From the NCBI GenBank assembly GCA_003520555.1, contig DOUO01000178.1:1-5596 (forward strand): DNA of 5,596 nt. The letters are read 5' to 3'. This stretch comes from Oscillospiraceae bacterium (GTDB taxonomy: Bacteria; Bacillota; Clostridia; Oscillospirales; Acutalibacteraceae). The translations under genes were made by a program, and so were the position numbers. Below the pieces are notes generated by a model that ran no database searches, had not been told where the DNA came from, and saw only the letters and a list, made by a program, of their open reading frames with translations. Below are positions 1-5,596 of this stretch, piece by piece. The stretch's first letter is position 1. Each line of letters opens with the position of its first letter.

Positions 1-1
1 A

Positions 2-22
2 CTTTTTATTAGGTATTAGTAT
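2..22. repeat. Left copy of a 21-bp perfect inverted repeat flanking the module
   Basis: This copy begins CTTTTTATTAGG and is the exact reverse complement of 5524-5544. It lies outside the yfhO terminator. Read on the plus strand it contains an open stretch ending LFIRY-stop (TAG at 17-19), the same ending as the minus-strand reading of the right copy, so the repeat could be the 3' ends of two related genes pointing inward. The base just outside the repeat differs between copies (A here, G in the right copy read on the minus strand), a change that would be at a third codon position. Confidence 0.7.
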
Positions 23-65
23 AAAGTCTGATTTTTAATGAAGATTGGTATAATATGCACAAAAC

Positions 66-88
66 AAGGGAGGCACGCAGCCTCCCTT
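66..88 (-). terminator. Rho-independent terminator of the yfhO-family gene
   Basis: A perfect 9-bp stem (AAGGGAGGC paired with GCCTCCCTT, 5-base loop) begins 7 bases after the yfhO stop codon. In minus-strand direction it is followed by the T-rich run TTGTTTTG. Read on the plus strand it is followed by AAAATTTTTATTTTTTC, so it could also stop transcripts entering from the left edge and may work in both directions. Confidence 0.85.
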
Positions 89-95
89 AAAATTT

Positions 96-2942
96 TTATT
101 TTTTCTTTTTCTTTTTATTCTTCTGATTATTTTTTCCGGGGTTTACGGGCTTTTCGTTGCGGCTGCGGGTTTCCGGCAACTCCGCCGGTTCCTCGTTTTC
201 GGGGAAGGAAAGCTCGCTGTAAACCGATTCGGGCAACAGCTTGCGCTTTTTGATGTAAACCAAAATACAGATTACAATAAACGCCAGCAGACAAACGGCA
301 GTAACCGCAAGTCCCGGCCAGAAGCCCTTGGGATAGTATGTTATTACAATGTCGTGTTCGCCCTTGTTAAGCTCAAAGGCTACAAGCGAACCGCCTACCG
401 GCTTGATTTCAACAGCTTTGCCGTCGACGGTCGCGCTCCAGCCGCCGTCGTAGGGGATTGAGGTGTAGAACAAGCCGTCGTTTAGAACGTTTATTTTACC
501 CTCAATTTGGCTTGCGCCTGATTTTGTGCTTTGCATAACCTGTGTTCTAAGCTTGTTGTAGCCCTTTTCAAACACTTCCGAGTTAAGCATATTGACATAA
601 ACCTTTGCCGTGCCGCTTGAACCGGCTTTTGGTGAGGCGGATACGGAAATCTTGTCGCCCTTTGTGAAGTAACCTATGCTTGCTATGTAAGAACGGCTCA
701 TGTTGTAGGTCTGAGACTGCGGCATATCGTTTTGCGAAACAGTGATGTCGTCGCCGTCGGTAATGTCGCCGTACATTAGGTAAAGACCGTCCTTGGGCGC
801 GGTGTAGTCCCACTGCAGCTTAAGGCCTACTGTTTTGTTAACGGAAAAATAGCTGTAATTGCCGTATGCCGTTTCGGAGATGTTCATTACGGACGAGTCG
901 CTGTGCGCGCTTCCCGTGGGAAGAAGCTTTGTGTAAACAGGCTCCTGAATTCCCGTTGCCAGACGGAAGAATTCGCTTTGCGTTTCAAACGGGTTAAACT
1001 GATCCTCGTTTTCGTTTTCAACCCAGCCTTCAAGTCCTTTGTCAACCATAAAGCCCATCGGCAGATAATGGTTGTTGAGGTAAAGCTTTTCAAACTGCGC
1101 GTTTCTTACTTCCGTAAGGTCGTAGGTGTTGTGAATTGAGCCGTCGCGCAAAATCAAATATTTCAGATTCATGAACATATTGGCGACGGGCGAGCTTTCG
1201 GCGTAGGTGTAGCGGTTGCCTGACTTCCAGCCCATCAAACCGAAGTTCTCAAAGAACTGAGTCATGCTTTCGTTTGTCATCGAGTTAAACATGGAAAGAC
1301 CGCGGTAGCCGTTGAGCGCGCCGTCGTTTAAGGTCTGCGTTGTGGTAACCTCCGCGCGCCAGAGCTCGGTATTGTTTTCCTCAAGCTGATCCATAACGTC
1401 AATCAACTCGGCGGTAATTTCCTCTCCGCGCGGATACGCGACGGTGGTGGTAACCGTGGTGCGGTTTACGCCGCAGTAAGCGGTAAAGCCGCTTTGAGCG
1501 ATTGTTATAATCATCAGCGACGCAATGAGCGCGTTTTTCGGAATTACGCGCTTTGTGTAAAGCAGAACCACAACGGTGATAAATATGAAGATAATTGCCG
1601 ACGCCGTTATTGTGGGTGTAATCCAGTCCATGTGATCCTTAAACATGGTGTCGGTTCCGCTGTCGTCAAGCGCCATTATCAGCACAAAGAAGCAGAGCGC
1701 CGAGGCAATTAAACTGCCGGTAAGCTTTATTGATTCAATGTTCATGAACGCCCTGAACGCCATGACTATAATCGCAAAGCTGATAAGGTACGCGAAACGG
1801 AAGGGAATCATGTTCGTAAAGTGGAATCCGTGCCATATATAGTCAAGCTGGCGGATAATGCAGCTTAAAATCATAAAGAGGACAAGCGCGGACATTACAA
1901 CCTTTTCCCTCAGCTTTATATTCTTCGAGGTCAGCGAAAGGAACGCGAAGAACAGCGCGACTCCTCCGCACGCTATGTTTGGAATGGCGTCGGCTTCCTT
2001 GTTGGCGGCGCAGGTAAAGTTAATCAGGTTGCCGGTGATGCTTTTCATAGCCTTAAGCACGCCCATGAAATCGTTTGTTCCGCCTATATTAATGGCAAAG
2101 GTGGTCGGGAAGGTGCTGCCGGTTGCGTGGGTTGTCTGAAGCGCCATGTACGCCGGAATCAGGAAAAACGCCGTAATGCCTATTGCAAGCAGCGAAAACA
2201 AGCCGGTTTTAACAAGGTTTACGGCAAAGGTCTTAAGTCCCTGCCAGCGCATAAGGTTGTAAGCCACAAAAATAAGCAGCACAAAAATGCATGTGAAAAA
2301 TCCGATGTAGTAGTTTGTAAGCAGCGAAAGCGCCAGCGTTACCACAAACAAACGGAAGCGGTTTTCGGTGAGAAGCTTAACGATTCCCAGCGCGACAAGC
2401 GGCGTAATGCATACCGTGTCAAGCCATATCGTGTTCCAATAATAGCCCATAAAGAAGGCGCAGAATGAAAAGCTGCATCCGAAAATAAGCAGCGTGGCGT
2501 CGTTGCGCTTATATACGCTTTTAAGGAAAAACGCCATAAAGCTGCCTGCCAGCGCAATTTTGATACATACGGAAAACATCAAAAATTCGCGCAGCCAGTC
2601 CGCCGGAATAAACACCGTCAAAAAGTTAAGAGGACTTGCCAAATAGTAGGACATCAGCGAAAAATAGTTTGTTCCGCCGCCGACAGCCCACGTCCAGAAC
2701 AGAGATTCGCCGTGCTTCAGCTTGTCCTGGAAATCAACCAGAAACGGAAAATACTGGTGCCAAAGGTCGGTAACAAGAATCTGCTTGTCGCCGAAGGGTG
2801 AAACCTCCATTAAACCAAACGCGGTTACCATCAGTACAAACGGAATTAAAAACGCAAGCCAAACAAAAAGATTTCGGGAAGCCAGAGCTTTAAATCTTTC
2901 CTTAAAGCCTTCGGGCTTGCGAAGTGTGTCTGTGTTGAGCAT
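96..2942 (-). CDS. yfhO: YfhO-family multi-spanning membrane protein, probable GT-C type extracytoplasmic glycosyltransferase
   Basis: The 948-residue product is a YfhO-family membrane protein, close to the family's usual large size. In Bacillus the family member is the proposed final transferase that moves a sugar from undecaprenyl phosphate to lipoteichoic acid outside the membrane. Visible: a first membrane helix at about residues 25-45, then the loop motif DLWHQYFPF (59-67), whose Asp59 is a candidate GT-C catalytic acid; GGGTNYFS (88-95); YYLASPLNFL (99-108); roughly a dozen further helices between 120 and 486. A large extracytoplasmic region follows (about 490-870) with KYLILRD (594-600) and the family-typical PYDGGWSATVDGK (830-842). 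A last helix lies at about 874-896, then a charged cytoplasmic tail ending in six lysines. Start choice: GGAGGT at 2949-2954 lies 6 bases upstream of the ATG. It diverges from the glycosyltransferase operon, and context supports a shared pathway. The family call is firm; the substrate polymer and sugar are inferred. Confidence 0.93.
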   Translation of the reverse strand: MLNTDTLRKPEGFKERFKALASRNLFVWLAFLIPFVLMVTAFGLMEVSPFGDKQILVTDLWHQYFPFLVDFQDKLKHGESLFWTWAVGGGTNYFSLMSYYLASPLNFLTVFIPADWLREFLMFSVCIKIALAGSFMAFFLKSVYKRNDATLLIFGCSFSFCAFFMGYYWNTIWLDTVCITPLVALGIVKLLTENRFRLFVVTLALSLLTNYYIGFFTCIFVLLIFVAYNLMRWQGLKTFAVNLVKTGLFSLLAIGITAFFLIPAYMALQTTHATGSTFPTTFAINIGGTNDFMGVLKAMKSITGNLINFTCAANKEADAIPNIACGGVALFFAFLSLTSKNIKLREKVVMSALVLFMILSCIIRQLDYIWHGFHFTNMIPFRFAYLISFAIIVMAFRAFMNIESIKLTGSLIASALCFFVLIMALDDSGTDTMFKDHMDWITPTITASAIIFIFITVVVLLYTKRVIPKNALIASLMIITIAQSGFTAYCGVNRTTVTTTVAYPRGEEITAELIDVMDQLEENNTELWRAEVTTTQTLNDGALNGYRGLSMFNSMTNESMTQFFENFGLMGWKSGNRYTYAESSPVANMFMNLKYLILRDGSIHNTYDLTEVRNAQFEKLYLNNHYLPMGFMVDKGLEGWVENENEDQFNPFETQSEFFRLATGIQEPVYTKLLPTGSAHSDSSVMNISETAYGNYSYFSVNKTVGLKLQWDYTAPKDGLYLMYGDITDGDDITVSQNDMPQSQTYNMSRSYIASIGYFTKGDKISVSASPKAGSSGTAKVYVNMLNSEVFEKGYNKLRTQVMQSTKSGASQIEGKINVLNDGLFYTSIPYDGGWSATVDGKAVEIKPVGGSLVAFELNKGEHDIVITYYPKGFWPGLAVTAVCLLAFIVICILVYIKKRKLLPESVYSELSFPENEEPAELPETRSRNEKPVNPGKNNQKNKKKKKK

Positions 2943-2985
2943 AAATCAACCTCCGTGTTTTATTAGACATAATTATACATATACT

Positions 2986-3013
2986 ATTCTATCACGTTTT
3001 AAAATTTTGTAAA
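2986..3013 (-). promoter_or_regulatory. Predicted sigma-A type promoter for the yfhO-family gene
   Basis: On the minus strand a TTTACA -35 (plus positions 3008-3013) and a TAGAAT -10 (2986-2991) are separated by 16 bases. Transcription would begin near 2979, giving a leader of about 35 bases that carries the GGAGGT ribosome binding site at 2949-2954. The region is so AT-rich that other -10-like sites exist (for example TATAAT on the minus strand around 2971-2976), so the exact choice is uncertain. Confidence 0.5.
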
Positions 3014-3027
3014 TAAGAAATTTCTTA
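3014..3027. promoter_or_regulatory. 14-bp perfect palindrome between divergent promoters, possible operator
   Basis: TAAGAAATTTCTTA is a perfect palindrome immediately upstream of the yfhO-side -35 box and 25 bases upstream of the operon-side -35 box. This is a natural place for a regulator that controls both directions. No regulator gene is in the window. The AT-rich background makes chance palindromes fairly likely, so this is a candidate only. Confidence 0.3.
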
Positions 3028-3052
3028 AAAATAAATAAAATTTTCAAAATAG

Positions 3053-3082
3053 TTGGACTTTTAATAATAACTTTGATATAAT
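3053..3082 (+). promoter_or_regulatory. Predicted sigma-A type promoter for the glycosyltransferase operon
   Basis: A TTGGAC -35 box (3053-3058) and a consensus TATAAT -10 box (3077-3082) are spaced by 18 bases. An A/T-rich stretch upstream (about 3028-3050) could serve as an UP element. The transcript would start near 3089, leaving a leader of about 30 bases with an AGGGAG ribosome binding site at 3104-3109. It would serve the three plus-strand genes together, since no comparable promoter is obvious in the short gaps downstream. Confidence 0.65.
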
Positions 3083-3119
3083 AAAGAAGAAAAATAATTA
3101 ATTAGGGAGTTATAGGCTG

Positions 3120-4076
3120 ATGAATACGGTAGATCTTGTTGTTCCCTGCTACAACGAGGAGGAAGGCCTTGAGCATTTTGTGCTTGAAACCAACAAGGTA
3201 ATTGACACCCTCCCCGAATACAGCTTCCGGTATATTTTGGTAAACGACGGAAGCCGCGACAAAACATATCTTATTATGAAAAGGCTCGCGGGGCAGTTTG
3301 ACAACATCAAATATATTTCTTTTTCACGCAATTTCGGCAAGGAAGCCGCAATGTACGCCGGGCTTGAGCACAGCACGGCGGACTACGTTGTGGTGATGGA
3401 CGCGGATTTGCAGCACCCGCCGCAGATTTTTCCTCAAATGCTTGAGGCAATGCGCCGGGGATACGACTGCTGCGCGACAAAGCGTGACGCGCGCGAGGGC
3501 GAAGGCTTTTTCCGCGACGCGTTTTCAAAGCTGTTTTTTAAGCTTTCAAACAGGCTTACCGATGTTAAAAATCCGTACGGCGCAATGGATTACCGCATGA
3601 TGACGCGCCAGATGGTTGACTCTGTGCTCGAGCTCAGCGAGGTGCAGCGTTTTTCAAAGGGTATTTTTTCTTGGGTAGGCTTCAACACCAAATGGATTTC
3701 GTTCAAAACCGTTGACCGCGAGCTCGGCACGACAAAGTGGAAGTTTTCGTCGCTGTTTAAATACGCAATCGACGGCATAACCTGCTTTTCCGTCGCGCCG
3801 CTGCGTTTTACGGCGATCATGGGCGCGATAATATTTGTTATTTCGCTGATTTATATCTTGATTACCCTTATTCAAACGCTGTTTTTCGGAATCACCACTC
3901 CGGGTTATGTAACAACCCTCAGCGCGGTGCTTTTTTTGGGCGGACTTACGGAGATGTCAATCGGAATTTTGGGCGAATACATCGGAAAAATTTACATGGA
4001 AACAAAGGAAAGACCTATCTATATAACCAAATTTTCAAACTTTGCTGAAGAAAAAAACGAAGAAAAGGAGAATTAA
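3120..4076 (+). CDS. Family 2 glycosyltransferase with two C-terminal membrane helices (polyprenyl-phosphate sugar transferase, CsbB/GtrB-like)
   Basis: The 318-residue protein has the layout of CsbB/GtrB/DPM1-type enzymes, which transfer a sugar from a nucleotide donor to undecaprenyl phosphate at the cytoplasmic membrane face. The GT-A domain spans about residues 1-225: VPCYNEEEGL (8-17), VNDGSRDKT (41-49), SRNFGKEAAMYAG (69-81), the metal/donor-binding DADLQHPP (94-101) and GTTKWKF (203-209). Two helices follow (about 229-257 and 263-285), ending in the family-like KERPIY segment (296-301). All expected motifs are intact and the length is normal. The ATG has AGGGAG 10 bases upstream. It is the first gene of the operon; the next gene starts 4 bases after its stop and takes its ribosome binding site from its last codons. 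The GtrA-family gene and divergent yfhO gene support a role in supplying a lipid-linked sugar for extracytoplasmic transfer. The actual sugar cannot be read from sequence. Confidence 0.93.
   Translation: MNTVDLVVPCYNEEEGLEHFVLETNKVIDTLPEYSFRYILVNDGSRDKTYLIMKRLAGQFDNIKYISFSRNFGKEAAMYAGLEHSTADYVVVMDADLQHPPQIFPQMLEAMRRGYDCCATKRDAREGEGFFRDAFSKLFFKLSNRLTDVKNPYGAMDYRMMTRQMVDSVLELSEVQRFSKGIFSWVGFNTKWISFKTVDRELGTTKWKFSSLFKYAIDGITCFSVAPLRFTAIMGAIIFVISLIYILITLIQTLFFGITTPGYVTTLSAVLFLGGLTEMSIGILGEYIGKIYMETKERPIYITKFSNFAEEKNEEKEN
4065..4070 (+). promoter_or_regulatory. Ribosome binding site that fixes the start of the Cache-like gene
   Basis: AAGGAG lies 10 bases before the ATG at 4081, inside the last codons of the glycosyltransferase gene. 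An in-frame ATG at 4042 has no comparable site and would add a Lys/Arg-rich extension overlapping the upstream gene, so 4081 is preferred. Confidence 0.8.
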
Positions 4077-4080
4077 TTTT

Positions 4081-4950
4081 ATGAGCGAAGCAAAAACCAA
4101 AAAATCCGTAGGCGTTGCCTTCGCGGCAATTGTCACAGCTCTGCTGCTTGCGGCGTCGTGCGTAACGGCGTGTATTGTGTCGGGCTCAGGTTCCGGAGAC
4201 GCCGCCGCCAAGGCGTCGCTTGCCAACGCAGAAAAAACCGTGCAGAAGTTTATTGACGATTCCGCGCGGATTGAGTCCGATTTCACGGACAACCTGCTTA
4301 AAAAGGGTTCTTCGGCGGTAATTATGTATCAGGGCAAAAACGACGACGGCCAGCTTGAGAAAATAGCCAATGCCGCAGGCGCTGATTTTATAGTTATTAC
4401 CGACATCAAGGGCAAAGCGGTTCAGGCTTATCCCGACGAAAAGATGGTCGGAAAAACCCTTAAGGAAAACAACTTGTCGGCCTTCGGAAAAATTACCAAG
4501 AGCATTGTTGACAAGATGATCAGCGATCCCGTAAAGACCGACGACGGCTACAAGGTTAACGTAGGCGTTCGCCGTCAGGACGCGGACGGTGTGCTTATCC
4601 TCGGCTTCACAGACGACAGCTACGCGGAGGTAATGGGCGAAAATCTTGCGGAAAAATGCGGAAATAACGTTGTTATCTGTCAGGGAAAAGAATTAATCAG
4701 CACAACCTTTGAACCTGCCAAGGATTGTGAAAGCGCGGAAGCCTTTGAAAAGAAGGCAAAGGACGCCGGCAATACCTTTGACGGCAAAAAATATGATATT
4801 GCCAAGGGCAGCGTGGAAGATTACACAATTTTTGCCGCGACAGCGCAGGCAGGAGTCAACGGCAACGCCGTTCTTATCATCATTATTGCCAACGCTGTAT
4901 TTATCATTATAGGAGTATGCCTGTATTTAGTAGGCTCTAAGAAGAAATGA
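4081..4950 (+). CDS. Membrane-anchored extracytoplasmic protein with Cache-like sequence and no output domain
   Basis: The 289-residue product is not a member of a family I can name with certainty. An N-terminal hydrophobic helix (about 10-32) after a Lys-rich start and a C-terminal helix (about 262-284) followed by GSKKK predict that residues 33-260 lie outside the cell. That part begins with a likely long helix (about 45-75). It continues with ADFIVITDIKGKAVQAYP and then MVGKTL (101-127), which closely follows the Cache sensor pattern (D-x-x-G-x-V ... P ... VGK). A second stretch, NNVVICQGKELISTTF (195-210), recalls the membrane-distal/proximal Cache pattern with a TT pair. Cache domains bind small extracellular ligands in chemoreceptors and histidine kinases, but here no HAMP, kinase, methyl-accepting or GGDEF region follows. 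VTAC (28-31) loosely fits a lipobox. The gene overlaps gtrA by ATGA, so it is co-translated with the glycosylation genes. It might sense a ligand, or help or regulate polymer glycosylation; both are inference. Confidence 0.8.
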   Translation: MSEAKTKKSVGVAFAAIVTALLLAASCVTACIVSGSGSGDAAAKASLANAEKTVQKFIDDSARIESDFTDNLLKKGSSAVIMYQGKNDDGQLEKIANAAGADFIVITDIKGKAVQAYPDEKMVGKTLKENNLSAFGKITKSIVDKMISDPVKTDDGYKVNVGVRRQDADGVLILGFTDDSYAEVMGENLAEKCGNNVVICQGKELISTTFEPAKDCESAEAFEKKAKDAGNTFDGKKYDIAKGSVEDYTIFAATAQAGVNGNAVLIIIIANAVFIIIGVCLYLVGSKKK

Positions 4951-5420
4951 AAAGTTTTTTAGCAAAGTTTTTTGATATCAAATTCTGGAAATTTATATTG
5001 GTAGGCATTTTAAACACTCTCATAGGAGAGGGCGTGGTTCTGCTTTTGCTTCACGCGTTCGGATTGAAAAACTTTTCCTGGGGCGCGGGCGTTGCCGCCT
5101 TTGCGGGAGTTGTTGTCGGCAGTGTTGTCAGCTATTTTCTGAACAAATACTTTACCTTCAAAAACAAGGAAAAGGGCTGGAAGCCTGTTGTGCGCTTTAC
5201 CGTAAACATTGCTGTCTGCATGATTATAAGGGTAATTGCCGCAACGCTTGTAAGCGAGGGCTGCAAGGCCGCTAACCTTTCGATGTTCGGCATGAGCGTA
5301 AACGATTTTGCGGCAAACATGAGCTGGGCGGTAGGCGCGTGCGTATTTGTGGCTTGCAACTATATAGGTCAGCGCTTCTTTGCCTTTAAGGAAAAGTCCG
5401 GGGACGGCGCGGAGAATTAA
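4947..5420 (+). CDS. GtrA/GtcA-family four-helix membrane protein, putative lipid-linked sugar flippase
   Basis: The 157-residue protein has normal GtrA-family length and four predicted helices (about 13-37, 43-66, 80-103 and 124-142). Family signatures are clear: KFILVGILNTLIG (15-27), SYFLNKYFTFK (62-72) at the end of helix 2, and NYIGQRFFAFK (138-148) at the C-terminal end. GtrA/GtcA proteins are proposed to flip undecaprenyl-phosphate-linked sugars across the membrane for O-antigen, teichoic acid or arabinogalactan glycosylation. Its ATG overlaps the stop of the Cache-like gene (ATGA), with only a weak GAAG-like ribosome binding site, so translational coupling is likely. It is the last gene of the operon, with a terminator starting 32 bases after its stop. 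The family assignment is firm; flippase activity is the accepted but indirectly supported role. Confidence 0.92.
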   Translation: MKSFLAKFFDIKFWKFILVGILNTLIGEGVVLLLLHAFGLKNFSWGAGVAAFAGVVVGSVVSYFLNKYFTFKNKEKGWKPVVRFTVNIAVCMIIRVIAATLVSEGCKAANLSMFGMSVNDFAANMSWAVGACVFVACNYIGQRFFAFKEKSGDGAEN

Positions 5421-5452
5421 TTGCAGACCGAAAAATTTAAATAACGATGATT

Positions 5453-5485
5453 TGCGGGGTACTGTTTTCGGTACCCTGCATTTTT
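5453..5485 (+). terminator. Rho-independent terminator of the glycosyltransferase operon
   Basis: TGCGGGGTAC pairs with GTACCCTGCA (10 bp with one G-U pair, 8-base loop) and is followed directly by TTTTT. It sits 32 bases after the gtrA-family stop. On the minus strand the stem is followed by AAATCATC rather than a T run, so it appears to act on the plus strand only. Confidence 0.85.
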
Positions 5486-5496
5486 ATGCAAAATTG

Positions 5497-5525
5497 TTGA
5501 CGGTTTGTCGAAATTTGTATATAAT
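5497..5525 (+). promoter_or_regulatory. Strong sigma-A type promoter-like element facing out of the right edge
   Basis: TTGACG (5497-5502) and a consensus TATAAT (5520-5525) are spaced by the ideal 17 bases, just after the operon terminator. Transcription would start near 5532, inside the 21-bp repeat, and run out of the window. No plus-strand start codon with a ribosome binding site follows before the edge, so the product may be a gene or RNA beyond it. The match is good, but a minus-strand reading of the same DNA competes with it. Confidence 0.5.
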
Positions 5526-5544
5526 ACTAATACCTAATAAAAAG
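5524..5544. repeat. Right copy of the 21-bp perfect inverted repeat
   Basis: This copy begins ATACTAATACC and matches the reverse complement of 2-22 without mismatch. It starts within the -10 box of the outward promoter-like element and lies outside the operon terminator. The left copy lacks a matching -35 box, so the repeat is not simply a duplicated promoter. Confidence 0.7.
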
Positions 5545-5596
5545 CAGCCAATCTTTGCGGTCTATTTTCCACAATACTGCGTTGTCGTCCTTGCAA
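5527..5596 (-). CDS. Possible 3' end of a minus-strand gene entering from the right edge
   Basis: A 22-codon open frame runs in from the edge and stops with TAG at 5527-5529, ending in DRKDWLLFIRY. The composition is protein-like and the ending LFIRY-stop is shared with the left-edge repeat. It is very short, no family is recognisable, and a plus-strand promoter-like element overlaps its end. It could equally be non-coding repeat DNA. Confidence 0.22.
   Translation of the reverse strand, partial: CKDDNAVLWKIDRKDWLLFIRY

Noticed and set aside
49..54. TATAAT on the plus strand near the left edge
   Set aside because: No acceptable -35 box at 16-18 bases upstream and a terminator hairpin begins only 12 bases downstream.
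38..253. Plus-strand 71-codon open frame at the left edge
   Set aside because: It runs through the yfhO terminator hairpin and antisense to the yfhO 3' end, with no clear ribosome binding site or protein-like pattern.
2127..2468. Plus-strand 113-codon open frame antisense to yfhO
   Set aside because: Its composition is that of a shadow frame (Lys/Arg/His-rich, no domain), opposite a strongly supported membrane-protein gene.
3061..3376. Minus-strand open frames opposite the glycosyltransferase start
   Set aside because: They are antisense to conserved glycosyltransferase motifs and have no ribosome binding site or recognisable protein features.
4042..4080. Earlier in-frame ATG for the Cache-like gene adding a Lys/Arg-rich extension
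   Set aside because: It lies inside the glycosyltransferase gene with no ribosome binding site, whereas AAGGAG is well placed for the ATG at 4081.
5477..5490. Small dyad TGCATTTTTATGCA after the operon terminator
   Set aside because: Only a 4-bp stem, and its left arm is part of the better-supported terminator stem.

Overview
The window looks like a chromosomal piece of a low-to-moderate GC Firmicute, most likely a Clostridia member of the Ruminococcaceae/Oscillospiraceae type. This is an inference from codon use, AGGAG-type ribosome binding sites, AT-rich intergenic DNA and the protein families present. No rRNA, tRNA, CRISPR array or recognisable transposase is visible.

Layout. A very large membrane protein of the YfhO family (948 aa) occupies 96-2942 on the minus strand and ends in a strong hairpin terminator at 66-88. 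A 177-bp AT-rich divergent control region (2943-3119) carries one promoter-like element for each direction and a 14-bp perfect palindrome between them. To the right, three tightly packed plus-strand genes form an operon: a polyprenyl-phosphate-type family 2 glycosyltransferase with two C-terminal membrane helices (3120-4076), a membrane-anchored extracytoplasmic protein with Cache-like sequence (4081-4950), and a four-helix GtrA/GtcA-family protein (4947-5420, overlapping its neighbour by ATGA). A rho-independent terminator follows at 5453-5485. The last ~110 bases hold an outward-facing promoter-like element and what may be the tail of another gene or a repeated element.

How the genes work together. 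The glycosyltransferase + GtrA-family protein + YfhO combination is the known three-part logic of extracytoplasmic glycosylation of cell-envelope polymers (CsbB-GtcA-YfhO of Bacillus subtilis lipoteichoic acid; GtlA/GtlB-GtcA type systems in Listeria). A GT2 enzyme loads a sugar onto undecaprenyl phosphate at the inner face, a GtrA-type protein is thought to flip it, and a multi-spanning GT-C enzyme transfers the sugar to a polymer outside. All three parts are here within 5.4 kb. The unusual part is the fourth gene, a Cache-like surface protein with no signalling output domain, placed between the glycosyltransferase and the GtrA-family gene.

The module is bracketed by a perfect 21-bp inverted repeat (2-22 and 5524-5544), each copy lying just outside a terminator. 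Its nature is unresolved: it could be ends of paralogous genes, remnants of a mobile element, or a shared untranslated sequence.
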